Positions 27,446 to 35,453 of a stretch of DNA of 64,000 nucleotides are shown piece after piece; within the stretch, counting starts at the first letter, position 1; every line of letters begins with the position of its first letter. The stretch is from CALZKI01 sp045124055. GTDB lineage: Bacteria; Bacillota; Clostridia; Lachnospirales; Lachnospiraceae. Below the pieces are notes generated by a model, which worked only from the letters and a program-made list of their open reading frames with translations, searched no databases and was not told the origin of the DNA. Made by a program: the position numbers and the translations under genes. The stretch lies in assembly GCA_045124055.1 (NCBI GenBank), contig JBGVKZ010000011.1, positions 186,001 to 250,000 of the forward strand, given 5' to 3'.

Positions 27446-28691
27446 ACTTAGGAAAAATGCCATAATTTTTGTAACAATGGCAATATTTTGTATCGCCAGC
27501 ATTGTAGTAATTGCAAACTGGGAAAACCTTTTTGGAAGTAGAAAAAGTGTTAACACCTTACAGGATACCACTGATACCCAAAACGCAAATGAAACAGGTC
27601 AGATAGGAGATGATTTAAAAGGATTTCTGTCTGATGATACTTTTTTTGATGAAAAAAAGAATGTCTTTGACCTGGAGTATTATTATCAAATGGACAAATT
27701 GTCCATGATTGTTACTTCCGTGGAAAAAGATTTGCGTATTCAGGTGGTGGATATCTTAGGTAATCTGGTTACAGGAGAAAGTCTCTATGTAACTGTGGAA
27801 GATGTGGGGGAATATAAGGATTTAGACCAGGACGGAATTATTTACATTGCTGATTTAAAAGCAGGAGAATATAATGTTTCCTTAAATGAATTGGAAGGTT
27901 ATTCTGTGCCGGAAAACAGCACGAAAATTCGTGTAAAAGAACAGGTAGAATATGTACCTATTGATGATATCTCTCTGCTCATTAAGACAGAGGAAGAAAT
28001 CAATGCATTGGAAGAAGATTCCAGAGAAAATGGTGCCTTAGATGATTCCGACAATACAGAAATTAAAAAGCATCATACCACAGATACTACCTGTCAGCTG
28101 GGGATTGACGTATCTAAGTGGAATGGAGACATTGACTGGGATAAAGTGAAGGCTGACGGCATTGAATTTGTTATGATTCGCTGTGGATATAGAGGGTCTG
28201 TTACAGGAGCTTTGGTAGAAGACCCGTATTTTATGAAGAATATCCGTGGAGCGAAAGCCGCAGGATTAAAAGTAGGTGTTTATTTCTTTACCCAGGCTAC
28301 CAATGAAGTGGAAGCCGTAGAAGAAGCCAGTATGGTTATTGCCCTGTGCGATGGCTTTGAATTGGATTTTCCGGTTGTCATTGATTCAGAAGGTGCCGGA
28401 GGAAATGGCAGAGCAGATTCTTTGGATATTGCTACAAGAACAAAAGTATGTAAAGCCTTTTGCGAAACCATTGAAAATGCAGGCTATGAAGCAGGTGTTT
28501 ATGCAAGTAGAAGTTGGTATAATCAGAATTTAGAAGTAAGTGAACTAGATGATTATAAAATCTGGCTGGCGGAATATCGTAGTACACCACTTTACAGCGG
28601 CTATTATGATATGTGGCAGTACACTTCAAAAGGCAGTGTAGACGGCATCGAAGGAAATGTCGATTTGAACATTAGCTATATGGGAAATTAG
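27435..28691 (+). CDS. Membrane-anchored GH25 lysozyme, short form
   Basis: A 418-residue paralogue of the large lysozyme at 22290. It has one N-terminal membrane segment (about 8-28), a low-complexity linker, an Ig-like/SpaA-like domain (about 75-165) similar to the one in the large protein (DxDGIIY, LKAGEYNVSL), and a GH25 domain (about 222-418) with GIDVSKW and VVIDSEG as catalytic motifs. Big2 domains are lacking. I chose the ATG at 27435, with AGAGG upstream and an 11-bp overlap with rfbA. Its place inside the dTDP-rhamnose genes suggests that wall cutting is coordinated with glycan attachment or export. Confidence 0.88.
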   Translation: MDSKLRKNAIIFVTMAIFCIASIVVIANWENLFGSRKSVNTLQDTTDTQNANETGQIGDDLKGFLSDDTFFDEKKNVFDLEYYYQMDKLSMIVTSVEKDLRIQVVDILGNLVTGESLYVTVEDVGEYKDLDQDGIIYIADLKAGEYNVSLNELEGYSVPENSTKIRVKEQVEYVPIDDISLLIKTEEEINALEEDSRENGALDDSDNTEIKKHHTTDTTCQLGIDVSKWNGDIDWDKVKADGIEFVMIRCGYRGSVTGALVEDPYFMKNIRGAKAAGLKVGVYFFTQATNEVEAVEEASMVIALCDGFELDFPVVIDSEGAGGNGRADSLDIATRTKVCKAFCETIENAGYEAGVYASRSWYNQNLEVSELDDYKIWLAEYRSTPLYSGYYDMWQYTSKGSVDGIEGNVDLNISYMGN

Positions 28692-28713
28692 GGATTGATA
28701 AAGGAGATATAAA

Positions 28714-29277
28714 ATGGGAAAGATAACTGTAACCACAACAGAAATTGAAGGATTAAAAGTCATTACTCCGGCTGTTTTTGGAGATGAACGTGGATATTTT
28801 ATGGAAACTTACAATTACAATGATTTTAAGGAAGCGGGAATACCAGACGTATTCGTGCAGGACAACCAGTCTGCTTCCAAAAAAGGCGTTTTAAGAGGAC
28901 TTCATTTTCAGAAAGATTATCCTCAGGGAAAATTAGTCCGAGTGGTAAAGGGAGAAGTATTTGATGTGGCAGTAGACTTAAGAAAGGATTCTGCTACCTT
29001 TGGAAAATGGCACGGAGAAATTTTATCTGCAGAAAATAAGAAACAGTTTTTTGTTCCAAAGGGATTTGCACATGGTTTTGTAGTGTTATCCGACTATGCA
29101 GAATTTTGTTACAAATGTACTGACTTTTATCATCCAAATGATGAAGGTGGTTTGCTTTGGAATGACCCTGAAATTGGTATCGAATGGCCTATACCAGAAG
29201 ATATGGAATTAACCTTGTCTGAAAAAGATAAAAACTGGAAAGGTATTAGCGATTACATAAAGAATCAGGGAAAATAG
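28714..29277 (+). CDS. rfbC: dTDP-4-dehydrorhamnose 3,5-epimerase
   Basis: A 187-residue cupin-fold epimerase. It shows the RmlC pattern: FGDERGYFMETY, QDNQSASKKGVLRGLHFQ with the catalytic H64, GEVFDVAVDLRKDS and FFVPKGFAHGF. It converts dTDP-4-keto-6-deoxyglucose to the L-lyxo form, the precursor of dTDP-L-rhamnose. The reductase gene rfbD, which completes the pathway, is not in this window. A short GGCAC/GTGCC hairpin lies directly after the stop codon (29278-29293). Confidence 0.95.
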   Translation: MGKITVTTTEIEGLKVITPAVFGDERGYFMETYNYNDFKEAGIPDVFVQDNQSASKKGVLRGLHFQKDYPQGKLVRVVKGEVFDVAVDLRKDSATFGKWHGEILSAENKKQFFVPKGFAHGFVVLSDYAEFCYKCTDFYHPNDEGGLLWNDPEIGIEWPIPEDMELTLSEKDKNWKGISDYIKNQGK

Positions 29278-29307
29278 GCACCTTTTCGTGCCATATTGGA
29301 GATAGAT

Positions 29308-30138
29308 ATGGAAAAAACAAAAAAGATAAATCCCATTGGACTTGTTTCTGAATTGTGGCAGAGTCGCCAACTGATTTGGAAATTGGCTGCCAATGATTTC
29401 AAAAAAAGATATGCAGGCTCATACCTTGGAAAAATCTGGGCGTTTGTGCAGCCTGTGGTAACAGTACTTATGTACTGGATTGTGTTTGATAAGGTATTTC
29501 AAACGAGAGCACAGCTAGTTGCCAGTGGTGTAGAAGTTCCTTATGTACTTTATTTGACAGCAGGACTTGTGCCCTGGTTCTTCTTTTCGGAAGCATTAAC
29601 AGGTGGAACCAGTGCTTTGTTAGAGTATACTTACCTGGTAAAAAAGGTCGTATTTAAAATTAGCATTTTGCCATTGATTAAGGTCATTGCGGCATCCTTT
29701 ACCCACGTATTTTTTGCAGCAGTATTACTTTTAATTGCCACAGGCTATGGCTATTATCCTACTTGGTATACGTTACAGGTTATTTACTATACCATATGTC
29801 TGTTCGTTTTGGTGCTTGGTATTTGCTTTATGACCAGTGCAGTGGTGGTATTTTTCAAAGATTTACAACAGATTATTGGCATTGGTCTGCAGCTTGGCAT
29901 GTGGGCTACCCCAATTTTATGGGATATTAATATGTTGAGTCCTACGATGCAAAAGGTAATGAGTATCAATCCTTTGGTGTATGTAGTAGAGGGATATCGT
30001 AATAGTGTTTATGGAAGCCAGTGGTTTTTTGAAGATGTATCGGGAACCATTTATTTCTGGGTATTTACCATATTGTTATTCGTATTAGGTACTTTTATTT
30101 TCAAAAGATTAAAGGTTCATTTTGCAGATGTATTATAG
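29308..30138 (+). CDS. wzm: ABC-2 polysaccharide export permease
   Basis: A 276-residue permease with six membrane helices and the N-terminal amphipathic segment (LIWKLAANDFKKRYAGSYLG) typical of the Wzm/TagG/RfbA group, which exports lipid-linked O-antigens and wall teichoic acids. I chose the ATG at 29308, with GGAGA upstream; a TTG at 29296 is possible. The ATPase gene follows by 9 bp. In Gram-positives such pairs export wall polymers, including rhamnans. The adjacent dTDP-rhamnose and glycosyltransferase genes support a glycan substrate. Confidence 0.88.
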   Translation: MEKTKKINPIGLVSELWQSRQLIWKLAANDFKKRYAGSYLGKIWAFVQPVVTVLMYWIVFDKVFQTRAQLVASGVEVPYVLYLTAGLVPWFFFSEALTGGTSALLEYTYLVKKVVFKISILPLIKVIAASFTHVFFAAVLLLIATGYGYYPTWYTLQVIYYTICLFVLVLGICFMTSAVVVFFKDLQQIIGIGLQLGMWATPILWDINMLSPTMQKVMSINPLVYVVEGYRNSVYGSQWFFEDVSGTIYFWVFTILLFVLGTFIFKRLKVHFADVL

Positions 30139-30147
30139 GAGTAAAAT

Positions 30148-31383
30148 ATGAGCGAAAATCAAGTAGCTATTTGTGTGGAAAACGTAGATAAAGTTTATAA
30201 ACTTTATGAGAAACCTTCTGACCGCTTAAAAGAGGCGTTCAGTTTGTCAAAAAAGAAAAAATATAAAGAAAAATATGCCTTAAATAATGTTAGTATGAAG
30301 GTGTTTCAGGGCGAAACCGTAGGAATTATTGGAACAAATGGTTCCGGGAAATCGACCATTTTAAAGATGATAACAGGGGTTTTGAATGCGACCAAGGGTA
30401 GTATCACTGTAAATGGTAGAATTTCGGCCCTTTTAGAGCTTGGTGCAGGCTTTAATATGGAATATAACGGCATTGAAAATATTTATTTGAATGGAACAAT
30501 GATGGGCTTTTCCAAAAAAGAAATTGATGAAAAAATGGAAAGCATTTTAAGTTTTGCGGACATTGGAGATTATGTTTATCAGCCTTGTAAAACCTATTCT
30601 TCCGGTATGTTTGTACGACTGGCTTTTGCAGTGGCAATTAACATTGACCCGGAAATTCTCATTGTGGACGAGGCCTTGTCGGTAGGTGACGTCTTTTTTC
30701 AGGCGAAATGCTATCAAAAATTTGATGAATTCAAAAAACTTGGAAAAACCATTTTATTTGTAAGCCACGATTTAAGCAGTATTAGTAAATATTGTGATAG
30801 AGTTATTTTGCTAAATCAGGGTGAAAAATTGGGCGAAGGAACTCCAAAAGAGATGATTGACGCCTATAAAAGAGTTTTAGTAGGACAATACAAGGAAGAA
30901 GATTTTAAAGAGGGCGAAACTCCTTCGGAAGCTATCAATCCAAACCTTTTAGAGTATGGTGATAAAGCCGCTGTTATTGAAAAATATAGCATTACAGATG
31001 AAAATGATGTAACAACTACGGCGGTGGTAAAAGGGAGCCGTTTCACTATTCATATGGACGTTAACTTTCACGAAGATATTACTGCTCCCATTTTTGCTTT
31101 TTCCATTAAGAACATAAAGGGAACAGAGATTACAGGCACAAATACAATGTATGAGAAAGCCTTTTTAGAACCAGTAGCTAAGGGCGAGAGAAAGCAAATT
31201 ACCTTTACCCAGGAAATGAATTTGCAAGGTGGAGAATACTTATTATCTCTTGGTGTAACAGGATTTGATGGCAGTGATTTTCAAGTATATCACAGACTTT
31301 ACGATGTAATGAATCTTACGGTAATTTCGGATAAAGATACCGTAGGTTTTTATGATATGAATTCTGTGATTGAAGTAAAATAA
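30148..31383 (+). CDS. wzt: Polysaccharide ABC exporter ATPase with C-terminal cargo-recognition-type domain
   Basis: A 411-residue protein. The ATPase part has Walker A GTNGSGKST (62-70), a YSSGM signature near 150-154 and Walker B ILIVDE (170-175), as in Wzt/TagH. Residues about 255-411 form an extra beta-rich domain. In E. coli O8/O9a, the matching Wzt domain binds the capped end of the finished glycan and permits export. The next gene encodes a protein like the capping enzyme WbdD, which fits that mechanism. TagH-type teichoic acid exporters usually have different C-terminal parts. Confidence 0.87.
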   Translation: MSENQVAICVENVDKVYKLYEKPSDRLKEAFSLSKKKKYKEKYALNNVSMKVFQGETVGIIGTNGSGKSTILKMITGVLNATKGSITVNGRISALLELGAGFNMEYNGIENIYLNGTMMGFSKKEIDEKMESILSFADIGDYVYQPCKTYSSGMFVRLAFAVAINIDPEILIVDEALSVGDVFFQAKCYQKFDEFKKLGKTILFVSHDLSSISKYCDRVILLNQGEKLGEGTPKEMIDAYKRVLVGQYKEEDFKEGETPSEAINPNLLEYGDKAAVIEKYSITDENDVTTTAVVKGSRFTIHMDVNFHEDITAPIFAFSIKNIKGTEITGTNTMYEKAFLEPVAKGERKQITFTQEMNLQGGEYLLSLGVTGFDGSDFQVYHRLYDVMNLTVISDKDTVGFYDMNSVIEVK

Positions 31384-31400
31384 TTAGATGAGGAAACGAT

Positions 31401-33473
31401 ATGTCTGAAGAAAAGACTTTAGAGAAAATTGGTAAAATTACATTAGATTTAAAACATTACGAAGGAACGGACGTTTATACGGACGGAGATGTGGAAGACG
31501 AACTTTTAAATATTGCAAGAGATTTGTCACCGGTAGAATTTCCGAAGGTAATCGAAGAAAGAGGCAGTTGGCCTATTTTATATCATTTGTCAGCCCTTCG
31601 TGAAAACATTGTAGAGTGGCTTCCAATCAAGAAGACAGATAAAGTATTGGAAGTAGGCTCAGGCTGTGGTGCGATTACTGGGGCATTTGCCAGAAAGGCA
31701 AATAGCGTAACCTGTGTGGATTTATCCAAAAAACGTAGCACGATTAATGCTTACAGAAATGCAGACTATGACAATGTTACCATACATGTAGGAAATTTTA
31801 AGGACATTGAACCGGATTTAGATACCGATTATGACTACGTATGTTTAATCGGCGTGTTTGAGTACGGACAAGGCTATATGGGGTCAGAAAAACCATATCA
31901 TGATTTTTTAAATATCCTAAAAAAACACGTTAAAAAAGGTGGCAGACTGGTGATTGCCATTGAAAACAAATTTGGTCTTAAGTATTTTGCAGGCTGTAAA
32001 GAAGACCATGTGGCAAGTTATTTTGCAGGAATTGAAAATTATGCATCTGGCGGAGGGGTTCGAACCTTTACGCGAAATGGTCTGGAAAAGATTATGAAAG
32101 AATGTGGTGTAACAGAATATCATTTTTATTATCCATATCCGGATTATAAATTCCCAACAACAATTTTTTCGGACAAACACCTGCCAAAAAAAGGAGAATT
32201 GTCAAATAATCTCCGTAATTTTGATATGGATAGAATGTTACTCTTTGATGAAAAAAATGCTTTTGATGGTATTATTGAAGATGACTTATTTTGGCTCTAT
32301 TCTAACTCCTATATGGTAGTGATTGGGGAAGATGTAGCACCGGAATATGCCAGATTTAGTAATGATAGAGCAGAAGAATTTGCGATTAAAACCGTTATTG
32401 AAATGGTTGATGGCAAAAAAGTGGTACGGAAATATCCCATTAGCAAAGCTGCTTATTCGCATATTTTATCGATGCAGACTTCCTATAAAAAGCTGTGTGA
32501 AAAATATGAGGGAAGCAATTTAAAAATAAACCACTGTGAAATCGAATATATAGGCGATATGCCGGTAGCAACCTTTGAATATGTTGAGGGCGTTATGCTT
32601 TCCGAACTGTTAGATGCCTGTCTTGAAAAAGAAGATAAGGAAGGATTTTTAGAACTGTTTCGTAAGTATCTTGAGAAAATTTCTTATAATGAAACGGCCA
32701 AGGTGTCGGATTACGACTTGATTTTCTCCAACATTTTAGTAAGAGGCGAAGATTGGACAGTTATCGATTATGAATGGACCTTTGACAGAGAGTATCCTGC
32801 AAGAGAGCTGGCTTTCAGAGCCTTATATTGCTACTTATTAGAAAGCGAAAGTCGTAACAAATGCGATATGGACGAATTGTTGAAGCTTTTAAAAATCACA
32901 GAAAAAGACAGTGAAGAATTAAGAAATGGAGAACTTTCTTTTCAGAAATGGGTAACGAAAAAACGTATGTCTATGTCTGAAATGCGAGATAAAATCGGTT
33001 ATAAGATGATTTCTCCACAAAAATATATTGAAGAAAACAAAGAATCAGAACACATCGAAAGAGTACAGATATATGAAAATAAAGGACAAGGTTATAGTGA
33101 GGACACCTCTTATTTCTTAAAAGATGTCTTCCCGTCCAAAAATCACATTGAGATGGAGATTTCTTTTGATGGTAATGTGATAGATTTGCGAGTGGATCCG
33201 ATTATGGACGCCTGTGTTGTCATAGTAAAAGAGCTTACAGTAAATGGCTATCCATTGCCGGATTATAGTAAAAAATATATTGAAGCAAACGGAAGAAGTT
33301 TAAAAGGGGATACCCTGGGATTTGTTTTCCCAACGAAAGACCCCAATATCAATCTTCATGTAAGTAATTTGGCATTAAAAGGCGAAAATACCTTACGTTG
33401 TGTAATGGAATTTGCCAGAATGTCAGAAGAAATCGGCACAAATCTGGCCCAGTCTGTGAAAAAGATTTTTTAG
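31401..33473 (+). CDS. Methyltransferase fused to a kinase-like domain, WbdD-like chain terminator candidate
   Basis: A 690-residue multidomain protein. Residues about 70-250 are a class I SAM methyltransferase with KVLEVGSGCGAITG (81-94). Residues about 320-480 look like a small-molecule/protein kinase fold: VVRKYPI with K344, DLIFSN with D439 and N444 in the D-x4-N pattern, and VIDYEW with D456. The C-terminal 200 residues are beta-rich and unassigned. WbdD of E. coli O9a is a methyltransferase plus kinase that caps O-antigen chains and sets their length. The gene here sits directly after wzt. I infer a similar capping role, although the long coiled coil of WbdD is not obvious. Confidence 0.7.
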   Translation: MSEEKTLEKIGKITLDLKHYEGTDVYTDGDVEDELLNIARDLSPVEFPKVIEERGSWPILYHLSALRENIVEWLPIKKTDKVLEVGSGCGAITGAFARKANSVTCVDLSKKRSTINAYRNADYDNVTIHVGNFKDIEPDLDTDYDYVCLIGVFEYGQGYMGSEKPYHDFLNILKKHVKKGGRLVIAIENKFGLKYFAGCKEDHVASYFAGIENYASGGGVRTFTRNGLEKIMKECGVTEYHFYYPYPDYKFPTTIFSDKHLPKKGELSNNLRNFDMDRMLLFDEKNAFDGIIEDDLFWLYSNSYMVVIGEDVAPEYARFSNDRAEEFAIKTVIEMVDGKKVVRKYPISKAAYSHILSMQTSYKKLCEKYEGSNLKINHCEIEYIGDMPVATFEYVEGVMLSELLDACLEKEDKEGFLELFRKYLEKISYNETAKVSDYDLIFSNILVRGEDWTVIDYEWTFDREYPARELAFRALYCYLLESESRNKCDMDELLKLLKITEKDSEELRNGELSFQKWVTKKRMSMSEMRDKIGYKMISPQKYIEENKESEHIERVQIYENKGQGYSEDTSYFLKDVFPSKNHIEMEISFDGNVIDLRVDPIMDACVVIVKELTVNGYPLPDYSKKYIEANGRSLKGDTLGFVFPTKDPNINLHVSNLALKGENTLRCVMEFARMSEEIGTNLAQSVKKIF

Positions 33474-33505
33474 CCATAAAACACGGAAATTAGGGAGAAG
33501 GCTTT

Positions 33506-35443
33506 ATGCAACTAAAAAATGTAGTCAAAAAGATTTTGCACAAAAATCTTGTAAGAAAATATGAGAAAAAATTGCATAAAGAAAAGATTTCTTACGAAAC
33601 CTACATTACCAAACTGGAGTGGAATTTTGTAATGGAAATGGAACTTCGTGAAGGGTATCTGGAAAATAAAGTTCAGGTGGTTTGCTATCCGGAGTTAGAT
33701 GTCTCCTTTGACTTGGGTGATATACAGGCGGAATATGTACTATTTTACGCAATGGATGGCAAGTATTCCGAATTTGCCAAAAGGGCTATCTGGTATTACT
33801 TTGAAGGCAATCGTGAAATTGATTTTGTCTATGGGGACGAAGATTCTATGGACCATACAGGAAGGCGTTATAATCCATACTTTAAGCCAGACTGGTCTCC
33901 AACAGAATATGAGGACAGTTTCTATGTATATGGTATGTTTGCTATAAGAAAAAGTGCTCTGAAAGAGGAGGATTTTCTGCGTACGGGAAACTGGTTGAGA
34001 AATCTGGTGCATTTGTGTGATAACGTGGTAAAACGAAGTGGTGGAATGGAACAAAGACGAGTAGGAAATCTAAAAATCGGCCATTTACCTTATGTGCTTT
34101 TCCACAGAATGAATCAAACGAAACGAACAAACTGGAAAACAGAAATTGAAAACTTAAAGGTGCTTGAAGAGAAGACGAAAACTGAGCAGACAGAGAATCT
34201 GGTATCCGTAGTGATTTTATCAAAAAATAACTACCCGGTTCTTAGAGCCAATCTGGAATTACTTTTTGCAAAAGAAAAGAAGACACCTTATGAAATTGTG
34301 GTGGTAGATAATGGAAGCGAAGAAGAAACGAGGGAACTATTAGAATCTTATTGTAAGAAGCATAAGATTACTTATCTTTATGAGCCTTGTGATTTCAATT
34401 TTTCTTATCTATGTAATAAAGGTGCAAAAGAGGCAAAGGGCAATTTCTTGTTATTTATGAATGATGACGTAGAGCCTTTTGAAGAAAATTTTATGGAGAA
34501 AATGTGTGCCCAGGCTGAAAAAGAGTATGTGGGAGCAGTTGGATGTAAATTATTATACCCAGGTACAACAAAAATTCAGCACGCAGGAATCGTGAATTTG
34601 CCCATTGGCCCAATGCACAAATTACAGTTTGAAAGAGATAACGAGAATCTGTATTTTGGAAGAAACAAGAAGAAAATTAACTGCATTGCCGTAACCGCCG
34701 CCTGTCTTATGATAGAGAAGGAAAAATTCGTTAAAGTAGGCGGATTTTCGGAAGAACTGGCAGTAGCCTATAATGATGTGGCTCTCGGTTTTTCCTTAGA
34801 AAAAGAAGGCTATTACAACGTCTGTTTAAATGATATCTGCTTATATCACCATGAATCTTTATCTAGAGGTAGTGATAGCGGCAGAGAAAAAATGGAAAGA
34901 CTTTTGAGAGAGCAAAAGAAATTATATGAGCTTTATCCACAGTTTTACGGATACGACCCATATTACAGTAAACGTCTTGCCAGAGATATTGCTACGCAGC
35001 GTATGGAAATGAAACTGATACGAAATGAAGAAGCCTGGGTAGAAAAAATGCAGGCAGTTCCGTGGAAGAAAAAGTATGAATTTGAGGAAAATTCAGCTAT
35101 TTTTGAAACAATAGAATGGATTTTAGAGGAAAATAATGGTATTATGGTTTCCGGTTATACTTTTGTCATCGGAGCAGACAATGCCACCTTTGACAGAGAA
35201 ATGTATCTTGTACCGGAAAATACGCTTGCAGGTTCCTACAAAATAAAACTGAATCGTCGTCTCAGAATGGACGTAGCAAAAAACGTCAAAGACCAAAAAC
35301 ACGTGGAAATGTGTGGATTTTGTGTCTCTGTGAAAAAGACGGATTTGGAACCTGGAACTTATCTAGTATGCATTGGTGCAAAAGAACATTTTGGCAAAGT
35401 GCGACTATGGAAAACGACAAATCGCTGTATTGTGATAGAGTAA
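33506..35443 (+). CDS. GT2 glycosyltransferase with a degenerate first domain
   Basis: A 645-residue protein. Residues about 230-480 form a complete GT2 domain (VSVVILSKNNYP, VVDNGSEE, MNDD at 318-321, HHESLSRGSD). Residues about 60-225 resemble only the second half of another GT2 domain: GDED at 110-113 and YNPYFKPDWSPTEYED are kept, but the N-terminal nucleotide-binding strand is missing, so this half may be inactive. A C-terminal beta-rich domain spans about 510-645. Such large GT2 proteins are common in ABC-exported and rhamnan-type clusters. Donor sugar unknown; dTDP-rhamnose is a candidate because of the rfb genes nearby. Confidence 0.78.
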   Translation: MQLKNVVKKILHKNLVRKYEKKLHKEKISYETYITKLEWNFVMEMELREGYLENKVQVVCYPELDVSFDLGDIQAEYVLFYAMDGKYSEFAKRAIWYYFEGNREIDFVYGDEDSMDHTGRRYNPYFKPDWSPTEYEDSFYVYGMFAIRKSALKEEDFLRTGNWLRNLVHLCDNVVKRSGGMEQRRVGNLKIGHLPYVLFHRMNQTKRTNWKTEIENLKVLEEKTKTEQTENLVSVVILSKNNYPVLRANLELLFAKEKKTPYEIVVVDNGSEEETRELLESYCKKHKITYLYEPCDFNFSYLCNKGAKEAKGNFLLFMNDDVEPFEENFMEKMCAQAEKEYVGAVGCKLLYPGTTKIQHAGIVNLPIGPMHKLQFERDNENLYFGRNKKKINCIAVTAACLMIEKEKFVKVGGFSEELAVAYNDVALGFSLEKEGYYNVCLNDICLYHHESLSRGSDSGREKMERLLREQKKLYELYPQFYGYDPYYSKRLARDIATQRMEMKLIRNEEAWVEKMQAVPWKKKYEFEENSAIFETIEWILEENNGIMVSGYTFVIGADNATFDREMYLVPENTLAGSYKIKLNRRLRMDVAKNVKDQKHVEMCGFCVSVKKTDLEPGTYLVCIGAKEHFGKVRLWKTTNRCIVIE

Positions 35444-35453
35444 GGAAATTGAT

